Source: Rhizobium sp. 007
GTDB lineage: Bacteria; Pseudomonadota; Alphaproteobacteria; Rhizobiales; Rhizobiaceae
Length of the DNA stretch: 64,000 nt
Direction of reading: 5' to 3'
Assembly: GCF_015353075.1 (NCBI RefSeq)
Contig: NZ_CP064187.1
Span: 1,736,001 to 1,800,000, forward strand
How positions within the stretch are numbered: the first letter of the stretch is position 1; each line of letters begins with the position of its first letter. Shown here one piece after another: positions 9,739 to 18,333 of the stretch. Position numbers and translations under genes: made by a program. The notes under the pieces are model-generated. The model saw only the letters and a list, made by a program, of their open reading frames with translations. It did no database searches and was not told the DNA's origin.

Positions 9739-10071
9739 ATGAGCGGTATCAACGAATTCATCGACAACGAAATCAAGACGAACGACGTCGTCCTTTTCAT
9801 GAAGGGCACGCCGCAGTTTCCGCAGTGCGGTTTCTCCGGCCAGGTCGTCCAGATCCTCGATTACCTCGGTGTCGACTACAAGGGCATTGACGTGCTCGCC
9901 GATTCGGAAATCCGCCAGGGCATCAAGGACTATTCGAATTGGCCGACAATCCCGCAGCTTTACGTGAAGGGCGAGTTTATCGGCGGCTGTGACATCGTGC
10001 GGGAAATGTTCCAGGCCGGCGAGTTACAGCAGCACTTCCAGGAAAACGGCGTGACGGTTCGCGCCGCCTGA
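9739..10071 (+). CDS. grxD: monothiol glutaredoxin, Grx4/GrxD type
   Basis: 110-residue CGFS glutaredoxin: [18 protein letters not shown] (active Cys about residue 30), [20 protein letters not shown] (glutathione-binding W-P-T-I-P-Q and G-G-x-D). Monothiol glutaredoxins of this class bind a glutathione-ligated [2Fe-2S] cluster and hand it to acceptors, often with BolA, encoded about 1.7 kb upstream. ATG 9739 starts [12 protein letters not shown]; the in-frame TTG at 9721 is less likely. Followed by a hairpin at 10121-10147. Confidence 0.96.
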   Translation: MSGINEFIDNEIKTNDVVLFMKGTPQFPQCGFSGQVVQILDYLGVDYKGIDVLADSEIRQGIKDYSNWPTIPQLYVKGEFIGGCDIVREMFQAGELQQHFQENGVTVRAA

Positions 10072-10120
10072 CAGGTCACCGGGCGTCCGTCCGGTTTCCA
10101 AATCTGTTCTAATTCGAGTT

Positions 10121-10147
10121 CAAGGCGCTGTGCTCAACAGCGCCTTG
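10121..10147. terminator. strong hairpin between grxD and the MFS genes
   Basis: Perfect 11-base arms CAAGGCGCTGT (10121-10131) and ACAGCGCCTTG (10137-10147) around GCTCA. No T-run follows, so it may be a weak terminator, a processing site, or part of the leader of the MFS gene starting at 10170. Confidence 0.5.
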
Positions 10148-10169
10148 ACCTGTTTATGGGATTTTCATT

Positions 10170-11417
10170 GTGACAGATTCATCTCAAGCCGTGTCCGCGG
10201 GCCAGACGCCCATGGGCAAGCGTGAATTCATCGCGCTCGCCGCCTTTTTGATGGCAACCAATTCGCTGGCAATCGATATCATGCTGCCGGCTCTGCAGCA
10301 GATCGGCGCCAATCTGGGCGTCGAAAGCGAAAACCACCGGCAATTCGTCGTCTCGTCCTATCTTCTCGGCTTCGGCGGCGCTCAGCTCTTCTATGGCCCT
10401 ATTTCCGACCGCTTCGGCCGGCGCCTGCCGCTTCTCGTCGGTCTGGGGATTTATATCGCTTCCGCGATTGGGATTGCTTTCATACCTTCGTTTGCCGGCT
10501 TACTCGTCCTGCGTTTCATCCAGGGCATCGGCTCTGCCGCAACGCGCGTCATCACCATTTCGATCGTCCGCGACATCTACGGCGGCCGGCAGATGGCCGA
10601 AGTCATGTCGCTGATCATGATGGTGTTCATGATCGTGCCCGTCGTCGCGCCCGGGAGCGGCCAGATCATCATGCTCTTTGCGAGCTGGCACATGATCTTC
10701 GTCTTCATCGCCGCAATGGGGGCGGCAATCGCCGCATGGACCTTCTATCGCCTGCCGGAGACGCTCGATCCGCGCAACATGCGCCCCTTCACCGCGCGCT
10801 CGATCCTCAGCGGCTTCCAGCTCGTTCTGACGAACCGCATTGCACTTTGCTATACGCTTGCGACCACCTTCATCTTCGGCTCGCTGTTCGGATTCATCAA
10901 CTCCGCGCAGCAGATCTATGTCGGCATCTACGATCTCGGCGTCTATTTCCCCTTCGCCTTCGCCGCTGTCGCGGTCTTCATGTCCATTGCGTCGTTTCTC
11001 AATTCGCGCTTCGTCGGCAAGTTCGGCATGCGGCGGCTGTCGCATGGATCGCTGCTCGGTTTCGTCGCCGTCAACACGCTCTGGATGATCGTGCAGGTCG
11101 TTGGCCCGCAGCCAATGCCTTTCTTCCTATTCATCGGCTTCTTCGGCATTGCGATGTTCCAGTTCGGCTGGATCGGCTCGAACTTCAACTCGCTCGCCAT
11201 GGAGCCGCTCGGCCACGTGGCGGGCACCGCCTCCTCCGTCCTCGGCTTCATGAGCACGATCGGCGGCGCAATCATCGGCGCGGCAATCGGCCAAGCCTTC
11301 GACGGGACGGCGCTGCCGATGGTCTCCGGTTATTTCGCCGTGTCGATCATCGCACTCGTCTTCGTCCTGATCGCCGAGAAGGGCCGTCTGTTTCAGCCTC
11401 ACAATCCGCGTCTCTGA
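10170..11417 (+). CDS. MFS multidrug exporter, Bcr/CflA family (copy 1)
   Basis: 415 residues, 12 predicted membrane helices. Signature elements of the drug:H+ antiporter-1 Bcr/CflA branch are visible: LAIDIMLPALQQIGANL in helix 1, GPISDRFGRRLPLLVG in the loop 2-3 (MFS motif A), and RFIQGIGSAATRVITISIVRDIYGG (motif C-like region). GTG start at 10170; a later ATG at 10212 (MGKREFIALAAFLMA) is also possible. The next gene is a paralogue in tandem 40 bases away, so the two probably form an operon. Substrate unknown. Confidence 0.88.
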   Translation: MTDSSQAVSAGQTPMGKREFIALAAFLMATNSLAIDIMLPALQQIGANLGVESENHRQFVVSSYLLGFGGAQLFYGPISDRFGRRLPLLVGLGIYIASAIGIAFIPSFAGLLVLRFIQGIGSAATRVITISIVRDIYGGRQMAEVMSLIMMVFMIVPVVAPGSGQIIMLFASWHMIFVFIAAMGAAIAAWTFYRLPETLDPRNMRPFTARSILSGFQLVLTNRIALCYTLATTFIFGSLFGFINSAQQIYVGIYDLGVYFPFAFAAVAVFMSIASFLNSRFVGKFGMRRLSHGSLLGFVAVNTLWMIVQVVGPQPMPFFLFIGFFGIAMFQFGWIGSNFNSLAMEPLGHVAGTASSVLGFMSTIGGAIIGAAIGQAFDGTALPMVSGYFAVSIIALVFVLIAEKGRLFQPHNPRL

Positions 11418-11457
11418 GCAGGCCATCTAACCATTTTACATTGACTGGATTTGAAGA

Positions 11458-12738
11458 ATGATCCCGCAGCATAAACCGCACACTGAAAATCAGGGCTCCA
11501 GCCGCATCGGCATGGGCTTTACGGAATTCGTCATAACCATCGCGATCATGACCGCCAGCATCGCCATGGCAATCGACAGTATGCTGCCGGCGCTTCCCGC
11601 CATCGGCCGCTCGCTGAGCGTGACGAGCACCAACGATGCGCAACTCATCATCGGTGTCTTCTTCTTCGGCTTTGGTGTCTCGCAGATCATCTTCGGCAGC
11701 CTGTCCGACACCTTCGGCCGCCGCCGCATCCTGCTCGGCGGCCTCGCCGTCTACGTGCTGGCGATGTTCGGCGCGGCACTGACCGGCAGCTTCGAGATGC
11801 TGCTCGTCATGCGCTTCGTCCAGGGGATTGGCGGTGCCGCGGTGCGCATCACCACGATGGCGGTTGTCCGCGACTGCTTCGGCGGCCGCGAAATGGCCCG
11901 CGTCATGTCCTACGTGATGATCGTCTTCATGATCGTGCCGATCGTCGCGCCTTCCGTCGGCCAGCTGATCATCAGCTACGCCGACTGGCATTGGATCTTC
12001 ATCCTGCTCGGCATCGTCGGCGCGGTCCTCTTCCTCTGGGCACTGCTACGCCTGAAGGAGTCGCTGCCGGTCGATGAGCGCATCCCGCTCTCCGTCGGCT
12101 CGATCGTCGACGGCTTCAGGACCGTTCTCACCAACCGCATCACCTGCGGCTACATGATCGGGCTCACGATGTTCACGGGCGTAATCAGCGCCTATGTGAT
12201 CTCCGTCCAGCAGGTTTTCGGTGAAGTCTACGGGCTCGGCGATTGGCTGCCGATCGCCTTTGCGGCAACGGCAGGCGGCATTGCCGTTGCCAACTTCGCC
12301 AACGGCTTCTTCGTGCGCACCTTCGGCATGCGCCGCATCTCGCACACCGCAATGATCCTCTTTACGGTGATTTCGGCATTCGGCTACGTCATGGCGCTCG
12401 ATGCCAACGTCAATTTCGCGTTGGACTACGCTCTTTTCTCCATTCTGCTGATGATGTTTGCCGTCATCGCCACGAACTTCACGGCAATCAGTCTGGAACC
12501 GATGGGCAATCTTGCAGGCACGGCGACCGCCATCACCGGTTTCGTCTCGACCTCCGTCGGCGCGCTGCTCGGAGGAGGCGTCGGCCAGCTCTTCAACGGT
12601 ACCGTCCAGCCGCTCTTTGCAGGCTTTGCGGTCTTCGGCGCAATCAGCATCGTCGCCACGCTCTTTGCCGAAAAGGGCAAACTCTTCACCCACCCGGGCG
12701 ACAGCCCGCAACTCGACCCGGGTGCTGCGCATTTGTGA
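11458..12738 (+). CDS. MFS multidrug exporter, Bcr/CflA family (copy 2)
   Basis: 426 residues, 12 predicted helices, clearly paralogous to the preceding gene (compare DSMLPALPAIGRSLSV, GSLSDTFGRRRILLGG, RFVQGIGGAAVRITTMAVVRD). Starts at ATG 11458 with a purine-rich GGATTTGAAG upstream. The tandem pair could give two exporters of different specificity or a heteromeric pump; the sequence does not decide. No regulator gene is adjacent. The C-terminal tail (HPGDSPQLDPGAAHL) is unusually polar. Confidence 0.88.
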   Translation: MIPQHKPHTENQGSSRIGMGFTEFVITIAIMTASIAMAIDSMLPALPAIGRSLSVTSTNDAQLIIGVFFFGFGVSQIIFGSLSDTFGRRRILLGGLAVYVLAMFGAALTGSFEMLLVMRFVQGIGGAAVRITTMAVVRDCFGGREMARVMSYVMIVFMIVPIVAPSVGQLIISYADWHWIFILLGIVGAVLFLWALLRLKESLPVDERIPLSVGSIVDGFRTVLTNRITCGYMIGLTMFTGVISAYVISVQQVFGEVYGLGDWLPIAFAATAGGIAVANFANGFFVRTFGMRRISHTAMILFTVISAFGYVMALDANVNFALDYALFSILLMMFAVIATNFTAISLEPMGNLAGTATAITGFVSTSVGALLGGGVGQLFNGTVQPLFAGFAVFGAISIVATLFAEKGKLFTHPGDSPQLDPGAAHL

Positions 12739-12813
12739 TGGTGTGCCATGTCAGCCTGCGCCTTGCGCCCGAAGGCGGAACTTCGATTTGGAGAATTTGC
12801 GATTGGCGCGCGA

Positions 12814-13572
12814 TCAGATATCTGACCAACCCGTGTCAGCCATACGTATCAGTTCGTCTTCTTCCTTCGAAACTCCCTCTGCCAGCCGGGCCGCGGCAAC
12901 AAAGGGCAACCAGGCGAAAATATCGCCTAGGGCAAGGCCGCTGGCTCTTGCATAGGTTTCGGCATAGGAAGTGGCTATTTCGGGAGCTGCATGACGTATT
13001 AGGACATAGGTGCGACAGACATCGGCGGCCGGGCTGCCGGCGCATGCGTCCAACCAATCCACGACCATCGCTTGACCAGGTGAGCCGAGGATGTTTGAGG
13101 GATGAAAATCTCCGTGACAGAGAGCGTTCCCGTTCGGCAGCGTATCGAGCCCCCTCAGAAGCCTTTCACGATGTGCTGTATTTAAGGATGGCGCATGCCG
13201 AATATTTGAGGCCAGTCTCGCCTTAAGCTCCGGAAGTGCGCGTGCGGATTGGCCGTGGATTTCCCTGTGCAGCCGCACCATTTCATCCAGGTATTTTGGA
13301 ATCAACGCGGGCTGAGAGATCATCGCGTTGGCAAATGGCTGCCCGCGGGCCCGGGTCATCACCAGTCCCCAGCGGTCGCCATACTGTCTGACGTCTGAAA
13401 CCTTTGGCGCCGGCAGGCCAAGTGGCTCGATGTGTGCGAGAATCGCGGCTTCTCTGAACGCAGCACTTTTGGACGCGGTGACCCTGTAAAGCTTAAGGAC
13501 CAGCGCCCCATGCTCGTAGACCTCCGCCTCCTTGCCGGTACCGAGCAGATCGCCAATATCAATGGAGCTCAT
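12814..13572 (-). CDS. aminoglycoside phosphotransferase (APH)-family kinase-like protein
   Basis: 252 residues with an APH/ChoK-type kinase fold: GTGKEAEVYEHGALVLKLYR (glycine-rich loop and the ATP-anchoring Lys), NALCHGDFHPSNIL (catalytic HGDxHxxN loop with Asp) and VVDWLDACAG (metal-binding Asp in the DxD-like motif). Active-site residues look intact. These proteins phosphorylate small hydroxyl substrates; a resistance role cannot be assumed. Its ATG overlaps the stop of the upstream DUF982 gene (ATGA), indicating translational coupling. Confidence 0.82.
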   Translation of the reverse strand: MSSIDIGDLLGTGKEAEVYEHGALVLKLYRVTASKSAAFREAAILAHIEPLGLPAPKVSDVRQYGDRWGLVMTRARGQPFANAMISQPALIPKYLDEMVRLHREIHGQSARALPELKARLASNIRHAPSLNTAHRERLLRGLDTLPNGNALCHGDFHPSNILGSPGQAMVVDWLDACAGSPAADVCRTYVLIRHAAPEIATSYAETYARASGLALGDIFAWLPFVAAARLAEGVSKEEDELIRMADTGWSDI

Positions 13573-13829
13573 CGAGCCGGATCAGACAAATATTCCAGGT
13601 GCGCCTCGCTGGCCGCGACCAGGAACTTCTTCCGCACCTCAGCGGCCGGCGTCGCATCGTTGAAGGCATCCAGACATGTGATCTCGGCGCGGTAGAGCGC
13701 CGGGCCATCGTGGATCGGCCATTCGGTGACCATCAGCTTGTAGGCATCGTGAACCGTCCTGACGACGCGATAGCGTCCGCCGAGTTTGATCCTGACGGGC
13801 GGGAATTTCCGGATATCCTTTTTCTCCAT
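13569..13829 (-). CDS. DUF982 family protein
   Basis: 86-residue protein beginning MEKKDIRKFPPVRIKLGGRY. It has the DUF982 pattern of W-P and H-D-G-P-A-L-Y-R-A-E-I-T-C-L-D-A motifs and a C-terminal AAEVRKKFLVAASEA helix. DUF982 proteins are small and nearly restricted to Rhizobiales, where they occur in many copies; their function is unknown. The longer in-frame extension to 13952 lacks any family similarity. Operon partner of the phosphotransferase downstream (4-base overlap). Confidence 0.8.
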   Translation of the reverse strand: MEKKDIRKFPPVRIKLGGRYRVVRTVHDAYKLMVTEWPIHDGPALYRAEITCLDAFNDATPAAEVRKKFLVAASEAHLEYLSDPAR

Positions 13830-14035
13830 GACGCAATACCTCACGCAAAACATTCGACTCAACGAATCACCGGGCGACTCGTTCCAGCACAATCGCTCGG
13901 GTACCGAGCAGTCTGACGGCACGCCGCACGCGACGATGCGGAGACTTTCCATGACGTTTTGTTCATCTGGCGTTCATATTTCTTGTGGCCATCGCCCTTT
14001 CGGGCTAATCTGCCCTGGCAACGATGGAGCAAGAG

Positions 14036-14164
14036 ATGATCAAGACCACCGTCGCGGCTTCTGTATTTGCCGCTTATGCCTTTGCGATGTTCGCAATCGC
14101 ATCCCTCCCGCAAAACTCGCCTGGCATCCCGGTCGATCAGGTGACGACAAGTTCGACGAACTAA
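14036..14164 (+). CDS. very small exported or membrane protein (42 residues)
   Basis: ATG at 14036 with GGAGCAAGAG directly upstream at good spacing. The product starts MIKTTVAASVFAAYAFAMFA and continues into a polar tail ending VTTSSTN. A basic N-terminus plus a 20-residue hydrophobic stretch suggests a signal or anchor, and the remaining mature part would be only about 17-20 residues. No family recognised. It is an isolated single gene pointing toward the convergent inositol-phosphatase-type gene and ends 16 bases before a bidirectional hairpin. Confidence 0.5.
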   Translation: MIKTTVAASVFAAYAFAMFAIASLPQNSPGIPVDQVTTSSTN

Positions 14165-14179
14165 GCCCAACCCGACACG

Positions 14180-14202
14180 AAAAACCCCGCTTAGAAGCGG
14201 GG
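14180..14202 (-). terminator. intrinsic terminator of the inositol-phosphatase-type gene
   Basis: CCCCGC (14185-14190), loop TTAGAA, GCGGGG (14197-14202). Read leftward it is followed by TTTTT, so it fits termination of the minus-strand transcript. Confidence 0.75.
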
Positions 14203-14287
14203 CGGTATCGTGATCAAAACAGCTTGGGAGGAAATATGCATTTCTGCCTATATGTCGGGCATGGATCGAGGCTTACGCCCTCAATCC

Positions 14288-15112
14288 TCAGACCGTGAAA
14301 ACCTCCCGCCGCAGCAACTCCCACGACGCCTTGTCCGGAGCGATCAGCAATCCGCCGCCGACGTGGTGCGGAAGGTAGGCCGTTCCATCGAAACGCGCCG
14401 CATGGGCGCCCGCCTCCTGGCAGATCAGCGTTCCCGCCAGATGATCCCAGGGCATCAGCTTATTGTACATCAGGTAATGCACGTGTCCTGACGCGAATGT
14501 CCGGTATTCATGCGCGGCGCAGCGGTAATTCACGAGAAAGCGTACCTTTGCGAGATTTGCGAGAATTTCCGGACGCTTCTCCTTCGGGAGGTAGCCGGTC
14601 GAAGCCATACCGACCATCTGTTCCAATGCCACCGGCGCTGCCACCGAAAGCCGCTGCGCCTCGCCCTCCGGCCGTCGCAGCCAGGCGCCGCCCCCCTTTT
14701 CCGCCATCACCCAGTCGTCGCCCATCGGGTCGTAGATGATGCCGGCAACGGTTTCGCCCTTCGACACGACTGAAGCCATGACGCCGAAGGCGGGAATGCC
14801 GGAAGCAAAATTGAAGGTGCCGTCGACTGGATCGACGACGATCGCAAGATCCGCTCCCTGCAGCTTGCCGAGCAGCGCAGGGTCGGCAGCAACCGACTCC
14901 TCGCCGATGAAGACTGCGTCCGGCCAGCGTTTTGCCGCCTCCGCCTTCATCATCCGCTCAGCCTGCTCGTCGGCTTCCGTCACCAGGTCAGTCGCCTCGG
15001 TCTTGACCCGTACGTCGCCGCTGCCAAGCCGCCGGAAGCGCGGCAATATCTCGGCCTTCGCCGCCCGCCTGAGGAGATCGGAGAGCGTCGTCACATCAAC
15101 TGTCGAAGTCAT
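14288..15112 (-). CDS. inositol monophosphatase / CysQ-family phosphatase
   Basis: 274 residues with the metal-dependent FIG-superfamily motifs: VFIGEES (metal-binding Glu pair), VVDPVDGTFNFASGI (D-P-x-D-G-T) and MPWDHLAGTLICQEAGA (W-D-x-x-A-G). The enzyme would hydrolyse a small phosphate monoester such as inositol-1-phosphate or 3'-phosphoadenosine 5'-phosphate; the motifs alone do not separate SuhB-like from CysQ-like members. ttcA lies upstream on the same strand 31 bases away, so the two may be co-transcribed. Terminator at 14180-14202. Confidence 0.85.
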   Translation of the reverse strand: MTSTVDVTTLSDLLRRAAKAEILPRFRRLGSGDVRVKTEATDLVTEADEQAERMMKAEAAKRWPDAVFIGEESVAADPALLGKLQGADLAIVVDPVDGTFNFASGIPAFGVMASVVSKGETVAGIIYDPMGDDWVMAEKGGGAWLRRPEGEAQRLSVAAPVALEQMVGMASTGYLPKEKRPEILANLAKVRFLVNYRCAAHEYRTFASGHVHYLMYNKLMPWDHLAGTLICQEAGAHAARFDGTAYLPHHVGGGLLIAPDKASWELLRREVFTV

Positions 15113-15143
15113 GGCATGTCCTTACTTTTGAGCGTTCGCCCAG

Positions 15144-16028
15144 TTATGCGCTCTTCGGTGACGGCTCTGTGACCATCAGGCTGGAAAAATCGAAAAGCTG
15201 CGGATCGAGCAGGTGTGAAGGGTTCACATGCGCGAGCGCCCGCAGCATCGTATCCTTGCGGCCCGGCATGCGCCGCTCGATATCCGCAAGCATATCCTTC
15301 ATCGCATTGCGCTGCAGGCCGTCTTGCGAGCCGCAGAGATCGCAGGGGATGATTGGAAACCGCATGGCCGCAGCAAACTTCGCCATGTCGTCCTCTGCGC
15401 AATATGCAAGCGGCCTGAGCACCATGAGGTCGCCTTCGTCGTTGAGCAGCTTCGCCGGCATGGAGGCGAGACGCCCGCCATGGAAAAAGTTCATGAAGAA
15501 GGTCTCGAGGATATCCTCGCGGTGGTGGCCGAGCACCAGGGCATCACAGCCCTCCTCCCGCGCGATGCGGTAAAGGTTGCCGCGGCGAAGACGGGAACAG
15601 AGCGAGCAGTAGGTCGCCCCCTCCGGTACCTTCTCCTTCACGATCGAATAGGTATCCCGATATTCGATGCGGTGCTTCACGCCGATCCTCGTCAGATAAT
15701 CCGGCAGGATATGTTTCGGAAAGTTCGGCTGGCCCTGGTCGAGATTGCAGGCGATCAGCTCGACTGGCAGCAGTCCACGCCATTGCAAGTCGAGCAGCAG
15801 CGCCAGCAAACCGTAGGAATCTTTGCCGCCTGAAATGCCGACCAGCCAGCGCTTCTGACCCTTCAGCATGCCGAAATCGTCGAAGGCTTGGCGAACTTGC
15901 CGGAGCAGGCGCTTGCGCAGCTTGTTGAACGAGACGGAACCCGGGGCATCGGCAAAGAGCGCATGGCCGGTCACGCCGTCTCCCGCAGCCTCCCCGAATG
16001 CCTCATCAATGTTGGCTGCGCTATTCAT
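15144..16028 (-). CDS. ttcA: tRNA 2-thiocytidine(32) synthetase TtcA
   Basis: 294 residues. PP-loop motif [15 protein letters not shown] activates the tRNA base as an adenylate. [10 protein letters not shown] and CDLCGSQDG provide the two Cys-x-x-Cys pairs that hold the [4Fe-4S] cluster of TtcA. TtcA converts C32 to s2C32 in a subset of tRNAs, in the cytoplasm. ATG 16028 ([10 protein letters not shown]) is used rather than the in-frame TTG at 16040. Lies head-to-tail with the downstream phosphatase gene and is divergent from nothing; the glutaminase gene upstream is on the same strand. Confidence 0.93.
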   Translation of the reverse strand: MNSAANIDEAFGEAAGDGVTGHALFADAPGSVSFNKLRKRLLRQVRQAFDDFGMLKGQKRWLVGISGGKDSYGLLALLLDLQWRGLLPVELIACNLDQGQPNFPKHILPDYLTRIGVKHRIEYRDTYSIVKEKVPEGATYCSLCSRLRRGNLYRIAREEGCDALVLGHHREDILETFFMNFFHGGRLASMPAKLLNDEGDLMVLRPLAYCAEDDMAKFAAAMRFPIIPCDLCGSQDGLQRNAMKDMLADIERRMPGRKDTMLRALAHVNPSHLLDPQLFDFSSLMVTEPSPKSA

Positions 16029-16084
16029 CGTCCTACCCAATCCAATAACTCTGCCTTAGCAGAAAGCCATGCGTCAACGAAGCA

Positions 16085-17014
16085 TCAATCGCCGAAAACC
16101 GACCAGCCCGTGCGCGCGGCGAGCATCTCCAGCGCCACGGCCGCAAGCTGCGAATTGCCCACCTTGTTCAAACCTGGCGACCAGGCGGCGATCGAGGCGA
16201 CCCCCGGGGCAACAGCGAAGATGCCGCCGCCGACGCCGCTCTTGCCGGGAAGGCCGACATGATAGGCGAAATCGCCCGAGCCGTCGTAATGGCCACAGGT
16301 GAGCATCAGGGCATTGATGCGCCGCGCGCGCTTCGGCGACACGACCGAATGGCCGGTCATGGGATTGCTGCCGCGGGCTGCAAGGAACAGCCCGGCCGTT
16401 GCGAGTTGCTCGCAGCTCATAGACAGCGCGCATTGATGGAAATAGACGCCAAGCACATGTTCGACCGGATGATCGATGTTCTTGTAGGCGCGCATGAAAT
16501 TGGCGAGCGCGAAATTCCGGTATCCGGTCTGCGTCTCGGAGCGCGCCACCTTCTCATCGATCGTCACCGACTCGTCGTCCGCCAGATAGCGAACGAAGCG
16601 CAGCAGCTCGCCGATCGCCTCGCGCGGCGCATGACCGGCCATCACGACGTCGGTGACGGCGATTGCCCCGGCATTGATGAAGGGATTGCGCGGGATTCCG
16701 TGCTCATGCTCGAGCTGGACAATGGAATTGAAGGCTGACCCGGAAGGTTCGCGCCCGACGCGCTTCCAGAGTCCCTCGCCGACCTTGCCGAGCGCTAAGG
16801 TCAGCATGAAGACCTTGGAAATGCTCTGGATGGAGAACGGCACGTCGGCATCGCCGGCGCGGTAGATCTTGCCGTCGACCGTCACGACCGCCATGCCGAA
16901 CTGGTTCGGATCGATCTTTGCAAGCTCAGGGATATAGTCCGCGACCTTGCCCTCGCCGATGCGGGGGGTCAGCTCCTCGTAGATGCTGTCGAGGACGGCC
17001 TGCAAATCCACCAT
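16085..17014 (-). CDS. glsA: glutaminase
   Basis: 309-residue bacterial glutaminase (Glutaminase/beta-lactamase-like fold) that hydrolyses glutamine to glutamate and ammonia. Motifs: [17 protein letters not shown] containing catalytic S-x-x-[13 protein letters not shown], and [24 protein letters not shown] region (here [18 protein letters not shown]). Start placed at the ATG giving [15 protein letters not shown] because GGAGAG sits 7 bases upstream; the ORF extends seven residues further without a better site. Sits directly downstream of the rpsD terminator on the same strand. Complete length for the family. Confidence 0.95.
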   Translation of the reverse strand: MVDLQAVLDSIYEELTPRIGEGKVADYIPELAKIDPNQFGMAVVTVDGKIYRAGDADVPFSIQSISKVFMLTLALGKVGEGLWKRVGREPSGSAFNSIVQLEHEHGIPRNPFINAGAIAVTDVVMAGHAPREAIGELLRFVRYLADDESVTIDEKVARSETQTGYRNFALANFMRAYKNIDHPVEHVLGVYFHQCALSMSCEQLATAGLFLAARGSNPMTGHSVVSPKRARRINALMLTCGHYDGSGDFAYHVGLPGKSGVGGGIFAVAPGVASIAAWSPGLNKVGNSQLAAVALEMLAARTGWSVFGD

Positions 17015-17035
17015 GGCTTTCTCTCCAGAGAACAA

Positions 17036-17060
17036 AAAAGCCGCCCAGGAGGCGGCTTTT
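17036..17060 (-). terminator. intrinsic terminator of rpsD
   Basis: Perfect 10-base arms AAAAGCCGCC / GGCGGCTTTT around a 5-base loop, followed leftward by more T's. It lies between rpsD and glsA on the minus strand and overlaps the glsA leader. Confidence 0.9.
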
Positions 17061-17086
17061 CCGTATGCGAAAACGCCTCGCGTCGA

Positions 17087-17704
17087 TTATCGCGAATAGA
17101 ATTCGACCACCAGATGCGGCTCCATGACGACCGGATACGGAACGTCGGAGAGCGAAGGAACGCGTGCGAAGGTCGCAACCATCTTGTTGTGATCAACTTC
17201 GATGTATTCCGGAACGTCACGCTCAGCGAGGCCGATGGATTCCAGAACGGTTACGAGCTGCTTCGACTTCTGGCGAACTTCGATGACGTCGCCGGCCTTG
17301 CAACGGTAGGAACCGATGTTGACGCGGACGCCGTTCACGGTCACGTGGCCGTGGTTCACGAACTGGCGGGCAGCGAAAACGGTCGGAACGAACTTGGCGC
17401 GATAGACGATCGCGTCGAGACGGGACTCCAGAAGACCGATCAGGTTTTCCGAGGTGTCACCCTTGCGGCGGTTGGCTTCGTCGAAGATTGCACGGAACTG
17501 CTTCTCGCGCAGGTCACCGTAGTAACCCTTCAGCTTCTGCTTGGCGCGCAGCTGCACACCGAAGTCGGAAAGCTTGCCCTTGCGGCGCTGACCATGCTGG
17601 CCCGGGCCGTATTCGCGGCGGTTCACCGGGGATTTAGGACGGCCCCAGATGTTTTCGCCCATACGGCGGTCAATCTTGTACTTGGACGATTCGCGCTTGC
17701 TCAT
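17087..17704 (-). CDS. rpsD: 30S ribosomal protein S4
   Basis: 205 residues, the alphaproteobacterial S4 form: [40 protein letters not shown], the S4 RNA-binding domain [20 protein letters not shown], and the C-terminal EFYSR. S4 is a primary 16S rRNA binder in 30S assembly. Start ATG 17704 is preceded by AAAGGAAATACG; the in-frame upstream extension to 17761 has no support. Here it is a single gene outside the alpha operon, as is usual in Rhizobiales. Confidence 0.98.
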   Translation of the reverse strand: MSKRESSKYKIDRRMGENIWGRPKSPVNRREYGPGQHGQRRKGKLSDFGVQLRAKQKLKGYYGDLREKQFRAIFDEANRRKGDTSENLIGLLESRLDAIVYRAKFVPTVFAARQFVNHGHVTVNGVRVNIGSYRCKAGDVIEVRQKSKQLVTVLESIGLAERDVPEYIEVDHNKMVATFARVPSLSDVPYPVVMEPHLVVEFYSR

Positions 17705-17931
17705 CGTATTTCCTTTCAGAGTGTTAGGACGGTTTGTTGCCAAACCGCGCGAAGGAAACACGCCCTCCTTTGGCTTTCTTCCGAAAGCCCGACAGGACTA
17801 TCCCATTACGCGAACAGGACAAATCCACGGGACATGTCAAATGAAACACCGGACATTGCTGCCCGGTGCTCACGCGGTCTTTAGGGGCTCGTCATGAAAA
17901 TGTCAACAGCGGAGCGCGTTGGGGATATCGC

Positions 17932-18326
17932 GTTTATCGCTATATTCAGCTGCTCGTTGATCGCTATCGCGAATATCACAATGCCGCACATCGGTCGCTC
18001 GAAAATTCTCAGGTTGGTTGGGCCACACGTGCAATTACAGAAAATGGCCTCATAAGAATTATTGCCAATCCCAGGTATCCTGACAGCACGAATTCTCCGC
18101 TGATGTTGTGGAATGCGATCCGAGATATGAGTTTTGGCCGGAGGCGGTCAGAATTTGGATAGCCGCTTTTTCAGACCGAATCGCTTACTGTCGTCCCGAC
18201 AGACAACAGATAGATTCTGTTAGGATAGGCGGCCGATACGGCGGCTACCTTGCAACGTTCGACCGACGCATCAATGCCGATGCCGTCATCGGCGGTGTCG
18301 AAGCCCTCCATCTGATTGAAGCTTAG
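17932..18326 (+). pseudogene. decayed VapC-type PIN-domain toxin
   Basis: Two overlapping frames must be joined. The first gives VDRYREYHNAAHRSLENSQV, GWATRAITENGLIRIIANPR and YPDSTNSP. About 18115-18125 the frame changes and gives EFWPEAVRIW, later GGYLATFDRRINADAVIGG and EALHLIEA ending in TAG. The G-W-A-T-x-x-I-T-E-N-G-x-x-R-I pattern and the terminal G-G-x-L-A-T-F-D-R-x-I are typical of VapC ribonucleases. The N-terminal acidic residue of the PIN site (usually LLDVNVLIAL) is absent, and the central helix before GGYL appears shortened. No antitoxin gene is visible beside it; upstream is the rpsD promoter region. It is a genomic fossil, not a working toxin. Confidence 0.65.
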
Positions 18327-18333
18327 CTGTGCG

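Noticed and set aside
14236..14298. 20-codon ORF with a good GGAGGAAAT ribosome site after the 14180 terminator
   Set aside because: Too short and overlapping the 3' end of the convergent phosphatase gene; no conservation evidence available.
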